From the NCBI GenBank assembly GCA_002737595.1, contig NSHZ01000003.1, forward strand, positions 1 to 56,765: a stretch of DNA of 56,765 bases, read 5' to 3'. The notes below the pieces were generated by a model. It made no database searches, was not told the DNA's origin, and worked only from the letters and a program-made list of their open reading frames with translations. Numbering within the stretch: the stretch's first letter is position 1; each line of letters starts with the position of its first letter. Below, one piece after another: positions 49,180 to 56,765 of the stretch. The DNA is from Actinomycetota bacterium. GTDB taxonomy: Bacteria; Actinomycetota; Actinomycetes; Nanopelagicales; Nanopelagicaceae. Both the position numbers and the translations under genes were made by a program.

Positions 49180-51492
49180 GTGGCAAAGCGGAGAAAATCA
49201 CAGTCTAAAAGCGGTGCCGTTGGTGGCGCACTCGCTCGTGGAGTGGGTGCAATCTGGCGATTCATAGCCAAGTCTCTCGGTAGCAGTGTTCGGTTCGTTG
49301 CTCGTGGTGCACGCGATTTAGATCCTGCGCATCAGCGCGATGGGATCGCCTTTCTGATCTTGATTCTCGCCCTTATTGCAACTGCCGGCACATGGTTTCG
49401 CGCCGACAACGTAGTGAGTCGCGCCGTATATTCATTCATGTATGGTGGCTTTGGGCGCATCGGTTTTATTGCACCCATCGCTCTCATGTATTTCGCCTTC
49501 AAACTCTTCAAGGCCCCCGAAGATAGGGCGACAATCGGCCGGCTTATCATCGGAACGGTCGCATTATTGATCTCATCAACAGGAATTGCTCATCTTCTTA
49601 ACGCCTCGATTGGCACTGGCGCTACTGCGATGCGAAATGGTGGTGGCTGGATTGGATATGGCACAAGCACGCCATTAGTCGCCTTGATGACATCAGTGCT
49701 GACCTACCCCGTGCTTGTCATTATCTTCATCTTTGGTGTTCTCGTGGTGACGGCTACACCCGTTAGGGATGTGATCTCGCGAATAGGTCTTACATCCACA
49801 TGGCTGTGGTCCAAGCGACCAGAGCGCCGTATCAAGGAGGAGCCATTTGAGGTAAGTGATACTCCGCCATTTGAATCCCCGATTGTTACGGCATGGAATG
49901 AGCCCCCCTCAGATGATGAAGAGCTCGATGAGGATTCATTTGATGAGGAGTTCACCGTTTCCATTCCCATTACACCTATTGTTTCCCCGACAAATAAGCG
50001 GCCAGAGCAGTTACTCCTCACCGCCGATTCGACCTATGAGCTACCGCCAGCTGATTTACTCCGGACCGGGCCTGCCTCTAAGGCCAAGAGCAAGGCCAAT
50101 GAGGCAGTTGTCGCCGCTCTGACTGAAGTGTTTCTACAGTTTGAGATCGATGCACAGGTGACTGGATTTATGCGTGGTCCTACTGTGACGCGCTATGAGG
50201 TCGAGTTAGGAAGCGCGGTGAAGGTAGAGAGAATCACAGCTCTTGCTAAAAATATCTCCTACGCCGTTGCAAGTGGAGATGTTCGAATCCTCTCTCCGAT
50301 CCCAGGAAAATCAGCGGTAGGTATAGAGATTCCAAATGCCGACCGTGAGATCGTTGCATTGGGCGATGCCTTGCGCTCATCGGTAGCTGGTCAAGATCAT
50401 CACCCTATGTTGGTCGCCTTGGGTAAAGATGTAGAAGGCAATTTTATCTGCGCTAACTTAGCCAAGATGCCTCATCTACTCGTTGCCGGTGCAACAGGTG
50501 CCGGAAAATCCTCGATGATTAACGCGATGATTGTCTCTATTCTCTCTCGCTCAACACCCGATGATGTGCGTCTGATTTTGATCGATCCCAAACGCGTGGA
50601 GCTCACTGCATATGAGGGGATTCCGCATCTCATCACGCCGATTATTACTAATCCTAAAAAAGCGGCAGATGCACTGACCTGGGTAGTTCGTGAGATGGAT
50701 CTGCGCTATGAGGATCTTTCAACATTTGGCTTTAGACATATCGATGATTTCAATAAGGCTGTACGTGCAGGAAAAGTCGTACCGCCAGATGGAAGTGACC
50801 GTACCGTTGAGCCTTATCCATATCTACTGGTAATCATCGATGAGTTAGCTGATTTAATGATTGTTGCGGCTAAAGAGGTAGAGGAATCGGTTGTACGAAT
50901 TACCCAATTAGCGCGCTCTGCTGGAATTCATTTGGTTCTTGCGACACAGCGCCCATCTGTAGATGTCGTAACTGGTTTAATCAAGGCAAATGTGCCATCG
51001 CGCCTCTCATTTGCAACAAGCTCATTAGCAGATAGCCGCGTAATCCTAGATACACCTGGTGCTGAAAAACTAGTGGGCCAGGGCGATGCTCTCTTTATTC
51101 CCATGGGGGCTAGTCGCGCCGTACGTATTCAAGGAGCCTATGTTTCAGAGCGCGAGATAGAGGCGGTCGTAAACCACGTTAAGAAGCAGTTAAAACCACG
51201 GTATCGCGATGATGTAACTGCGCCAGTATTGCATCCTAAGATGATGGATAAAGAGATTGGCGATGATTTAGATATTCTCTGTCAGGCCGTTGAGTTAGTT
51301 GTCGGTACACAGTTTGGCTCTACATCTATGCTGCAGCGAAAACTGCGGATTGGTTTTGCAAAGGCGGGGCGCTTGATGGATCTGATGGAGTCGCGGGGGA
51401 TCGTGGGCCCATCCGAGGGCTCCAAGGCGCGCATCGTCATGGTCAAGCCTGATGAGCTCGATTCTGTACTGGCAACTCTTCGCGGCTACTAA
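49180..51492 (+). CDS. ftsK: DNA translocase FtsK
   Basis: FtsK pumps chromosomal DNA through the division septum and activates XerCD at dif; xerC is also in this window. The 770-residue protein has an N-terminal membrane domain with four hydrophobic segments (about residues 60-200), an acidic linker (PPSDDEELDEDSFDEEF), the motor domain with Walker A GATGAGKSSMIN (about 439-450) and Walker B LLVIIDELADLM (about 550-561), and a C-terminal winged-helix gamma domain (GSTSMLQRKLRIGFAKAGRLMD) that recognises KOPS sites. Confidence 0.96.
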   Translation: MAKRRKSQSKSGAVGGALARGVGAIWRFIAKSLGSSVRFVARGARDLDPAHQRDGIAFLILILALIATAGTWFRADNVVSRAVYSFMYGGFGRIGFIAPIALMYFAFKLFKAPEDRATIGRLIIGTVALLISSTGIAHLLNASIGTGATAMRNGGGWIGYGTSTPLVALMTSVLTYPVLVIIFIFGVLVVTATPVRDVISRIGLTSTWLWSKRPERRIKEEPFEVSDTPPFESPIVTAWNEPPSDDEELDEDSFDEEFTVSIPITPIVSPTNKRPEQLLLTADSTYELPPADLLRTGPASKAKSKANEAVVAALTEVFLQFEIDAQVTGFMRGPTVTRYEVELGSAVKVERITALAKNISYAVASGDVRILSPIPGKSAVGIEIPNADREIVALGDALRSSVAGQDHHPMLVALGKDVEGNFICANLAKMPHLLVAGATGAGKSSMINAMIVSILSRSTPDDVRLILIDPKRVELTAYEGIPHLITPIITNPKKAADALTWVVREMDLRYEDLSTFGFRHIDDFNKAVRAGKVVPPDGSDRTVEPYPYLLVIIDELADLMIVAAKEVEESVVRITQLARSAGIHLVLATQRPSVDVVTGLIKANVPSRLSFATSSLADSRVILDTPGAEKLVGQGDALFIPMGASRAVRIQGAYVSEREIEAVVNHVKKQLKPRYRDDVTAPVLHPKMMDKEIGDDLDILCQAVELVVGTQFGSTSMLQRKLRIGFAKAGRLMDLMESRGIVGPSEGSKARIVMVKPDELDSVLATLRGY

Positions 51493-51625
51493 CTCAAAAC
51501 CCCTCACAAGCCAGCGTTAACCCTAACTTCACCCATCGGCCTCACACCAACGCCTTTCGCTCATTACCCGATGGACTCTAAACTTGGCCACTGTCTTCCA
51601 ATTTTCCCAATCAGAGAGCCGGCCT

Positions 51626-52342
51626 ATGACGCTCGGATCATTAATCGCCAAAGCGCGAAAAGATGCTGCGCTCTCGGTGGATGATGTGGCTGCGGCCACC
51701 AATCTGCGAGCAACACTTATCAATGAGATTGAGAAGGATAATTTCTCTCAATGCGGTGGCCAGACATATGCACGGGGCCATGTCCGAATTATTGCTAAAA
51801 CATTACATGCAGATGAGAGAGAGTTTCTGCGAATCTTCGATGAAGAGCAGGGCGTTGAAAAGCGCACAATGCGTGATCTATTAACAGAAAATAGTGTGAT
51901 GCAAGCCCCAGATGGGAGTCGAAGAATCTCATTCAAGACGCTGTTGATTATCTCTATTGCATCACTTGGTATCGCTGGTATCGCTCAGATCATTATTACC
52001 AACTCCTCAATCACTGATGTAGCAGAACCAACCGTGAGTGCCTCACCATCCAACTCAGCCGAGCCCTCACCAGAGAGTTCGATCTCAACTGGTACTGGAG
52101 TGAGCGTCATCATCACGGCGATCCGGGCAAAAAGTTGGCTATTTGTCTCTGATAGTGCTGGGCGAACGCTCTTTAGTGGTCAGGTATTAAAGGGCTCGAC
52201 TAAGACCTTTACGACAGATATTCGACTCGATCTCAAAGTTGGAAATGCCGGGGGAGTTGATATTGAGGTGAATGGAAAAAAGCGTGATGCTATAGGGGTC
52301 GATGGTGAGGTCGTGAGCCTCTCGTACGGAGCAGATTCATAA
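51626..52342 (+). CDS. RodZ-like helix-turn-helix membrane protein
   Basis: The 238-residue protein combines an N-terminal HTH_25 domain (LGSLIAKARKDAALSVDDVAAATNL), one transmembrane helix near residues 104-124 (LLIISIASLGIAGIAQIII), a Ser/Pro-rich linker and a C-terminal DUF4115-type beta domain (AKSWLFVSDSAGRTLFSG). That layout matches RodZ, an MreB-linked cell-shape protein, and related actinobacterial proteins found between ftsK and rimO or pgsA. ATG 51626 with GAGAG eight bases upstream is preferred over TTG 51584, which overlaps a TAAACT -10-like hexamer (51579-51584). Confidence 0.8.
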   Translation: MTLGSLIAKARKDAALSVDDVAAATNLRATLINEIEKDNFSQCGGQTYARGHVRIIAKTLHADEREFLRIFDEEQGVEKRTMRDLLTENSVMQAPDGSRRISFKTLLIISIASLGIAGIAQIIITNSSITDVAEPTVSASPSNSAEPSPESSISTGTGVSVIITAIRAKSWLFVSDSAGRTLFSGQVLKGSTKTFTTDIRLDLKVGNAGGVDIEVNGKKRDAIGVDGEVVSLSYGADS

Positions 52343-52347
52343 GGCGG

Positions 52348-52353
52348 TAAGAT
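52348..52353 (+). promoter_or_regulatory. Candidate -10 element (TAAGAT) for leaderless rimO
   Basis: TAAGAT, seven bases (TCGCTGA), then ATG 52361. It is the same hexamer and spacing as at ftsK. No ribosome-binding site lies between it and the ATG. Confidence 0.5.
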
Positions 52354-52360
52354 TCGCTGA

Positions 52361-53716
52361 ATGAAACGCACCGTTGCAGTTCGAACTCTCGGTTGCTCAC
52401 GTAATGAGGTTGACTCTGAAGAGTTGGCTGGGCGCTTGGCCGCCGATGGTTGGACATTGGTCGATGATGTTGAATCTGCAGAGGTTGCACTCGTCAACAC
52501 ATGTGGCTTCATTGAATCGGCCAAGAAAGACTCCATTGACGCTCTTTTAGAGGCTACCTCACTCAAAGGCCATGGCACCACACGTGCAGTAGTCGCCGTC
52601 GGCTGTATGGCCGAGCGATACGGTCAAGAGTTGGCAAAGGCCCTGCCCGAGGCCGATGCGATCTTAGGTTTTGATGATTACATAGAGATCTCTGCGCGAC
52701 TGCAATCAATCGTGGCCGGTGATAAGCATGTCCCGCATATTCCACGAGATCGCCGTGCCTTGCTACCGATCGCCCCTGCCGATCGTGCGCAGACCCGTGT
52801 GAGTCAGGAGTTCTCCCGCAAACGCTTAGAGAGTTCACCATGTGCTCCGCTCAAGATCGCATCTGGTTGTGACAGGCGCTGCTCGTTCTGTGCCATCCCA
52901 TATTTTCGTGGCTCTTTCGTTTCGCGCTCGCCGCAGGAGATTATGGAGGAGGCACACTGGTTGGTTGCCAATGGAGTGACAGAGCTTTTTTTGGTGAGCG
53001 AGAATACGACCTCTTACGGTAAAGACCTAGGTAATCTGCAATTGATGGAAAAAACTTTGCCGCAGCTGTGTGCAATCGAAGGTGTCGAACGTGTGCGTCT
53101 GTCATATCTGCAGCCAGCTGAGATGCGACCTTCATTGATCCAGGCCATGATTGCAACACCCAAGAGCGTTCCCTACTTTGATCTCTCTTTTCAACACTCA
53201 AGCCCCACGGTACTGCGCCGTATGCGTCGTTTCGGAGATACTGAAAAATTCTTACATCTAATCCATCAGATCCGATCAGTCTCACCACAAGCGGGTATTC
53301 GCTCAAACTTCATCGTCGGCTTTCCAGGTGAGAGCGCGGCAGACTTTGACGAGTTAGCGCGCTTCATCACCTTTGCTAAGTTAGATGCCATCGGCATCTT
53401 TGGATACTCTGATGAGGACAATACAGAGGCGTTGAACCTTGCCGATAAAGTCGATCCCGATCTGATCGCCTCGCGATTAGAGAGCCTGTCATCTCTGGCC
53501 GATCAGATGGTCTCAGAGCGTGCACAGGCACGAATCGGTGAGAATATCCGCGTTCTCATTGAAGACTCCCAGGCTCAAGAGGGGCGAGCTGCCCATCAAG
53601 GCCCAGAAGTCGATGGATCAACTAGCTTTATCGGAACAGATTTCAAGATCGGGCAGTACGTTGATGCTGTAGTGATTGACTCCATGGGAGCAGATTTAGT
53701 GGCCCAACCTCTATGA
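52361..53716 (+). CDS. rimO: Ribosomal protein S12 methylthiotransferase
   Basis: RimO adds a methylthio group to an aspartate of ribosomal protein S12. It has the N-terminal UPF0004 domain with cluster cysteines in [16 protein letters not shown] and [16 protein letters not shown], a radical-SAM core with [17 protein letters not shown] near residues 169-185, and a C-terminal TRAM domain. The SEE pattern after the first Cys and the FRG motif favour RimO over the tRNA enzyme MiaB. 451 residues. It overlaps pgsA by four bases. Confidence 0.93.
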   Translation: MKRTVAVRTLGCSRNEVDSEELAGRLAADGWTLVDDVESAEVALVNTCGFIESAKKDSIDALLEATSLKGHGTTRAVVAVGCMAERYGQELAKALPEADAILGFDDYIEISARLQSIVAGDKHVPHIPRDRRALLPIAPADRAQTRVSQEFSRKRLESSPCAPLKIASGCDRRCSFCAIPYFRGSFVSRSPQEIMEEAHWLVANGVTELFLVSENTTSYGKDLGNLQLMEKTLPQLCAIEGVERVRLSYLQPAEMRPSLIQAMIATPKSVPYFDLSFQHSSPTVLRRMRRFGDTEKFLHLIHQIRSVSPQAGIRSNFIVGFPGESAADFDELARFITFAKLDAIGIFGYSDEDNTEALNLADKVDPDLIASRLESLSSLADQMVSERAQARIGENIRVLIEDSQAQEGRAAHQGPEVDGSTSFIGTDFKIGQYVDAVVIDSMGADLVAQPL

Positions 53717-54258
53717 ATCTACCTCACTTTATTACCCCTAATTTTATTACCGTTGCCCGACTACTTTTCGTCCCAGTCGGTGTCTACACCCTATTTAAAA
53801 ACGGTGGTGATGATGCGAGTTGGCAGTACATCTCCTGGATCGTATTCTTTATTTTAGGCATGTCCGATATTCTCGATGGGAATCTAGCCCGTAGCCGCAA
53901 TGCAATTACTGAGTTTGGAAAATTCCTAGATCCAGTTGCCGATAAAGTAATGATCGCAGCGGCAATGATCTCCCTATCAATTCTTGATCGAATGCCGTGG
54001 TGGATTACAGTCGTTATCTTGGTGCGTGAAATCGGTATTACTTTCTTCCGTCTATCAATAATCAAGCGTGGAGTGATAGCGGCCAATAAGGGGGGTAAGG
54101 TCAAATCCACCTTCCAGAATTTTGCTGTTGGCTTCTACATCCTGCCTCTGGGATCAAATCTTTTCTGGTTTCGTGATGGATTTATGGTTATTGCCATCCT
54201 GCTGACTATCGCAACAGGTGTTTACTATGTACAGTCTGCGTTAAAGGCAGATAGGTAG
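53713..54258 (+). CDS. pgsA: CDP-diacylglycerol-glycerol-3-phosphate 3-phosphatidyltransferase
   Basis: A CDP-alcohol phosphatidyltransferase that makes phosphatidylglycerol phosphate from CDP-diacylglycerol, the CdsA product. The catalytic motif DGxxARx8GxxxDxxxD is complete: [12 protein letters not shown], then [12 protein letters not shown] (about residues 55-78). Five to six membrane helices are seen over 181 residues. The N-terminus [19 protein letters not shown] is typical of PgsA. The gene order pgsA-cinA-clgR is the same as in mycobacteria. Confidence 0.93.
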   Translation: MNLPHFITPNFITVARLLFVPVGVYTLFKNGGDDASWQYISWIVFFILGMSDILDGNLARSRNAITEFGKFLDPVADKVMIAAAMISLSILDRMPWWITVVILVREIGITFFRLSIIKRGVIAANKGGKVKSTFQNFAVGFYILPLGSNLFWFRDGFMVIAILLTIATGVYYVQSALKADR

Positions 54259-54263
54259 AGAAA

Positions 54264-54755
54264 ATGACGCTCTCAATTGAGATGATCGAATTAATAACAG
54301 AGATCATTGACACGTTGCGCCAGCGCAATCAAACCCTCAGTACAGCTGAATCCATCACAGCCGGCGCAGTGAGTTCGGCTATCGTCACGATCGCTGGGGC
54401 ATCTGATGTATTTGTCGGTGGCATCACCGCTTACCGCGATGAGACCAAGATTTCACACCTACATGTCGATCCAGCGATCATCGCCACGCACTCTTCGATG
54501 AGCCAGGAGTGCGCCGTTGCCATGGCCAAGGGGGCGCTCTCATCTTTCCAGACGACCTGGGCCATCTCTACGACCGGGGTCGCAGGACCCAACCCTGTGA
54601 ATGGCCATGATGTGGGCTCCATCTGGTTAGCGATTGAGGGCCCCGTAACTCATTCGATCGAACTCTCGCTCTCAGGTGAGCGTGATTCTGTACGAAACGC
54701 GGCCACAGCCAGCGCGATTGCAGCATTTGCGCGTATCCTTAGGAGTTCATCGTAG
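54264..54755 (+). CDS. cinA: CinA C-terminal domain protein (nicotinamide-nucleotide amidase-like)
   Basis: The 163-residue protein matches the stand-alone CinA C-terminal domain (PncC), which deamidates nicotinamide mononucleotide in NAD recycling. FVGGITAYRDETKISHL and STTGVAGPNPVNGHDVGSIWLAI fit well. The usual AESCTGG block reads AESITAG here: Cys to Ile and Gly to Ala, so activity is not assured. The competence-type N-terminal domain is absent. It sits between pgsA and clgR. Confidence 0.88.
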   Translation: MTLSIEMIELITEIIDTLRQRNQTLSTAESITAGAVSSAIVTIAGASDVFVGGITAYRDETKISHLHVDPAIIATHSSMSQECAVAMAKGALSSFQTTWAISTTGVAGPNPVNGHDVGSIWLAIEGPVTHSIELSLSGERDSVRNAATASAIAAFARILRSSS

Positions 54756-54768
54756 GTAGGGAGAGAGC

Positions 54769-55035
54769 ATGGTTCTAGTTCGTGAGGCCGTTGGACGCAG
54801 CCTGCGCACCGCCCGCACATCCCAAGGACGCACCCTGCGCGATGTTGCACGCTGCGCCCGCGTCTCCCTTGGCTATCTCTCTGAGGTTGAGCGCGGACAG
54901 AAAGAGGCATCTTCTGAGCTTCTCAATGCGATCTGCCTGGCTTTGGCCCTGTCACCATCAGCTCTTTTTAGCGATGTCTCCATCGAATTAGCAAGCCATG
55001 AGGGCGTAACACTTACCGTCGTCGATGCCGCTTAA
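54769..55035 (+). CDS. clgR: ClgR-type helix-turn-helix regulator
   Basis: The 88-residue protein has a Cro/C1-type HTH with the block [20 protein letters not shown] near residues 30-49, which is nearly invariant in ClgR, the actinobacterial activator of Clp protease and DNA-repair genes. The N-terminus [25 protein letters not shown] also fits. A second cysteine-containing helix (DVARCARVS) is usual. GGGAGAGAG lies upstream of ATG 54769. The end overlaps the TetR gene by 11 bases. Confidence 0.9.
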   Translation: MVLVREAVGRSLRTARTSQGRTLRDVARCARVSLGYLSEVERGQKEASSELLNAICLALALSPSALFSDVSIELASHEGVTLTVVDAA

Positions 55036-55549
55036 TAAGTACGCACCTCAAGCAAACACACACCGCCGCACACAGAGTGCAGTTCTAGCCGGAGCAAAAG
55101 AACTCATTGCAACCGTTGGCCTTGCAAAGATGTCGATGATTGAAATCGCCGACACATCACAGGTCTCGCGCGCAACCTTATATAACCATTTTCGCGATAA
55201 AGAGAGTGTCATCGCAGCGCTATGTGAATCTGAGTTCGCACGTCTGATCACAATCACCCAGAACGCTCCTCATTCAATCGATGCCCTCGAGCATCTCTCT
55301 ATCGCAATCTCCACCGATAGAGCCCTTGCCCATATGCGCGCCCATGATCCCGCCCCTTTGACGTTGGGCCTTGCAGCGAGTGCGCATCGGCTCTGGGCCG
55401 AATTAAGTGATGCGCTCGCAGTCGTGACAGGCAGCCAGATCATGGCCGATCTCGCACTTCGCTGGCTCGTGGGGCAGGTGCTTAATCCCCTCACACCAGA
55501 TGACTCTCGACTACAGGCAGAGCTGCTTATCTCCCGTGCGAATCTCTGA
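55025..55549 (+). CDS. TetR-family transcriptional regulator
   Basis: A 174-residue protein with an N-terminal Tet[34 protein letters not shown] (residues about 28-57), including the characteristic [15 protein letters not shown]. The C-terminal ligand-binding half is not recognisable to a specific family. ATG 55025 lies inside the end of clgR and no ribosome-binding site is seen, so it is probably translated by coupling. The 3' end overlaps the DUF3046 gene by 14 bases. Its targets are unknown; self-regulation of this short operon is one option. Confidence 0.82.
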   Translation: MPLNKYAPQANTHRRTQSAVLAGAKELIATVGLAKMSMIEIADTSQVSRATLYNHFRDKESVIAALCESEFARLITITQNAPHSIDALEHLSIAISTDRALAHMRAHDPAPLTLGLAASAHRLWAELSDALAVVTGSQIMADLALRWLVGQVLNPLTPDDSRLQAELLISRANL

Positions 55550-55730
55550 TCTGCGTGAGCGCATAAGGCTCTCATTCGGTGAGGGCTCACACTTTCCGTT
55601 CGATATCGCCCTATCTGAGCTGGGCAGTAAGACAGTCAATGAGGCACTTGATGCAGGCGTTGAGGCAGATGAAATCTGGCGAGTAGTGTGCAAGGCCCAT
55701 CCATTAGAGACAGAAAAATTCAGGTACTGA
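55536..55730 (+). CDS. DUF3046 domain protein
   Basis: A 64-residue protein starting at GTG 55536 ([17 protein letters not shown]). The sequence DIALSELGSKTVNEALDAGVEADEIWRVVC matches the actinobacterial DUF3046 family, whose gene usually stands immediately before recA. Function is unknown. The start is inside the TetR gene in another frame; a longer open frame upstream to 55500 is not conserved. The hydrolase gene begins one base after the stop. Confidence 0.85.
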   Translation: MRISDLRERIRLSFGEGSHFPFDIALSELGSKTVNEALDAGVEADEIWRVVCKAHPLETEKFRY

Positions 55731-55731
55731 C

Positions 55732-56529
55732 ATGCCAATGGGTGCAACGATTTATCAAGAGGACACGGCTAAACCTGCATTGGTACTTGTTCATGGCTTG
55801 GGATCTGCGGGCACGATATGGAAGAGCCTGATTCCACAACTTATCGATACCTTCACCGTTTATGCCATCGATCTTCCCGGACATGGAAGCGCCGCGTTAG
55901 AAGTTGATGAGAAGTTAGATCCTCAATCTCTAGGTCATTCGATTCTGGAGATGATGAGAGATAAGTATGGAGTTCACAGTATGCATGTTGCAGGAAACTC
56001 CGTTGGTGGCTGGATAGCACTTGAGATGGGAGCGATCTCTCCAACCCAGGTTGCAAGTGTGACCGCCCTGGCCCCAGCTGGTTTGTGGCAGGTCGCACCC
56101 ACCCGCAAATTTCCGCCGAGCTTAGATGCGCGATTTCTTGCAAAGATCACACAGTTTTTTATGCGAACGGCGTATAGGCTGCCTGTTTTGAAGGCGATTG
56201 GTTACAAGAAGATCACTCACTTGTGGCGAGAGCTCAGCTTTGAGACATGTAAGGACTCGGTCTTGGCCATGGCAAGGTCCAAGGGCTACATGCCCATGTG
56301 GAGTGGATTGCGTGGGCGAAGATTTGATTCAGAGGTGGATAAAAAAGTGAGCGTTTCGATCATCTTTGGAGATTACGATCTGACTCTGCCCGAGAGCATC
56401 GCCCAAAAACGAGCGGCCGCTCCAGAGCATGCAGATTGGATCGTTGTAGATAACTGCGCCCATGTCATCATGTGGAACTACCCCAATCTGGCCGTTGATT
56501 TCATCAAAAGGACTGCGCAGCTGGCCTAG
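55732..56529 (+). CDS. Alpha/beta-fold hydrolase
   Basis: The 265-residue protein has the alpha/beta hydrolase layout: oxyanion motif LVHGLGSAGTIWKSL, DLPGHGSA, the nucleophile elbow VAGNSVGGWIALEMG (Ser about residue 92), the acid in FGDYDLTLPE and the His in VDNCAHVIMWNYP. A complete Ser-Asp-His triad suggests an active esterase, lipase or C-C hydrolase; the substrate cannot be deduced. It lies between DUF3046 and the DNA-damage promoter and may be translated with DUF3046. ATG 55732 is used; ATG 55738 is an alternative. Confidence 0.8.
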   Translation: MPMGATIYQEDTAKPALVLVHGLGSAGTIWKSLIPQLIDTFTVYAIDLPGHGSAALEVDEKLDPQSLGHSILEMMRDKYGVHSMHVAGNSVGGWIALEMGAISPTQVASVTALAPAGLWQVAPTRKFPPSLDARFLAKITQFFMRTAYRLPVLKAIGYKKITHLWRELSFETCKDSVLAMARSKGYMPMWSGLRGRRFDSEVDKKVSVSIIFGDYDLTLPESIAQKRAAAPEHADWIVVDNCAHVIMWNYPNLAVDFIKRTAQLA

Positions 56530-56593
56530 ATTGGGGAATGAGCCCGGGGCTGAATCTAAGGGCGCGGGCATGGGCACCCGACACGCTCAGTTG

Positions 56594-56615
56594 TGTCAGT
56601 GGCGCCTGCTACCTT
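56594..56615 (+). promoter_or_regulatory. RecA-NDp/PafBC-type DNA-damage promoter
   Basis: TGTCAGTG (56594-56601), exactly 8 bases, then TACCTT (56610-56615). This fits the known mycobacterial LexA-independent DNA-damage promoter consensus tTGTCRGTG-N8-TAnnnT bound by PafBC, apart from the first T (G here). Transcription would start near 56622, inside the LexA box. Confidence 0.72.
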
Positions 56616-56631
56616 TCGAACAGGTGTTCGG
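56616..56631 (+). promoter_or_regulatory. LexA (SOS) box
   Basis: TCGAAC-AGGT-GTTCGG matches the actinobacterial SOS box TCGAAC-N4-GTTCGA at 11 of 12 positions. It lies directly after the PafBC-type -10 and before a second -10-like TATCCT (56633-56638), so LexA binding would block both promoters. The window ends before the controlled gene; recA is expected from the position next to DUF3046. Confidence 0.85.
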
Positions 56632-56639
56632 TTATCCTT

Positions 56640-56765
56640 ATGCCTGTACAACCAGAGCGGTTCCACCTTCCGCGCTCACTTTGCCCACACCCACTGTGGC
56701 AAGGCGTGAGCTCCGTCGGTGGGTCTCCGTACCTTCTGGGCCAGACCCAAACGAATTGCCAGTAA
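56640..56765 (+). other. Structured leader or 41-codon ORF downstream of the SOS promoter
   Basis: The last 126 bases can be read as a 41-codon frame (MPVQPERFHLPRSLCPHPLW... ending at the final TAA), but there is no ribosome-binding site. The DNA also holds three hairpins in a row: GAGCG (56655-56659) with CGCTC (56673-56677); CCACA (56685-56689) with TGTGG (56695-56699); TGGGTCT (56720-56726) with AGACCCA (56743-56749). Another frame stays open to the window edge. A small ORF lies between DUF3046 and recA in mycobacteria (Rv2737A), but I cannot compare the sequences. It may be a regulatory leader, a short gene, or both. Confidence 0.4.

Noticed and set aside
56538..56765. 75-codon ORF starting at ATG 56538
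   Set aside because: Its first 34 codons cover the PafBC-type promoter and LexA box, so it cannot be transcribed as a whole from them; only the part from 56640 is considered.

Overview
The window looks like a core-genome stretch of a streamlined actinobacterium with intermediate GC. A freshwater Nanopelagicales (acI)-type organism is a reasonable guess, but no marker here settles it. The actinobacterial assignment rests on gene order (xerC-rpsB-tsf-pyrH-frr-cdsA-rlmN; dxr-rseP-ispG; rimP-nusA-infB-rbfA-truB-ribF-rpsO-pnp; thyX-dapA-RNase J-ftsK; pgsA-cinA-clgR; DUF3046 next to a DNA-damage promoter), on a ClgR-type regulator, and on many apparently leaderless promoters. From memory, the order is largely collinear with Mycobacterium tuberculosis from gatA to just before recA, with most intervening genes missing. 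All genes are on the + strand except azlC and azlD. Most neighbours overlap by 1-8 bases or lie a few bases apart. No tRNA, rRNA, CRISPR array or insertion sequence was seen, and no gene-free stretch exceeds 300 bases.

Region 1 (1-13.9 kb): the end of gatA, then gatB, ilvD, and an ilvB-ilvN-ilvC-serA-leuB-ilvE-cimA block for branched-chain amino acids and serine. The ilvB leader encodes the nonapeptide MFTMNSVVI, followed by a long hairpin and an intrinsic terminator, which is the layout of a transcription attenuator. IlvN is short (ACT domain only). CimA suggests isoleucine is made from pyruvate through citramalate. xerC and a GT2 glycosyltransferase follow.

Region 2 (14-19.2 kb): translation and phospholipid genes rpsB, tsf, pyrH, frr, cdsA and rlmN. 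A structured leader precedes rpsB.

Region 3 (19.2-27.2 kb): a polyamine cassette set between core genes: an aminobutyraldehyde-type dehydrogenase, a PotDABC-type transporter, a FAD amine oxidase and an agmatinase-family enzyme. Together they could take agmatine or putrescine to GABA. Between potC and the oxidase lies a compact multi-hairpin RNA-like element closed by an 8-bp stem that ends at the oxidase start codon. I cannot match it to a known riboswitch, and it is the best candidate for something undescribed.

Region 4 (27.2-44.8 kb): isoprenoid genes (dxr, ispG) with rseP, then proS, a TSUP permease, rimP-nusA-infB-rbfA-truB-ribF, rpsO, pnp with a leader resembling the Actino-pnp motif, an M16 protease, dapB and a glutaredoxin-like gene. 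ylxR is missing between nusA and infB, and truB lacks a canonical start codon at the expected place.

Region 5 (44.8-56.8 kb): azlCD on the minus strand, then thyX, dapA, RNase J, ftsK, a RodZ-like protein, rimO, pgsA, cinA, clgR, a TetR regulator, DUF3046 and an alpha/beta hydrolase. The window ends in a DNA-damage promoter carrying both a PafBC-type (RecA-NDp) motif and a LexA box. recA probably lies just outside.
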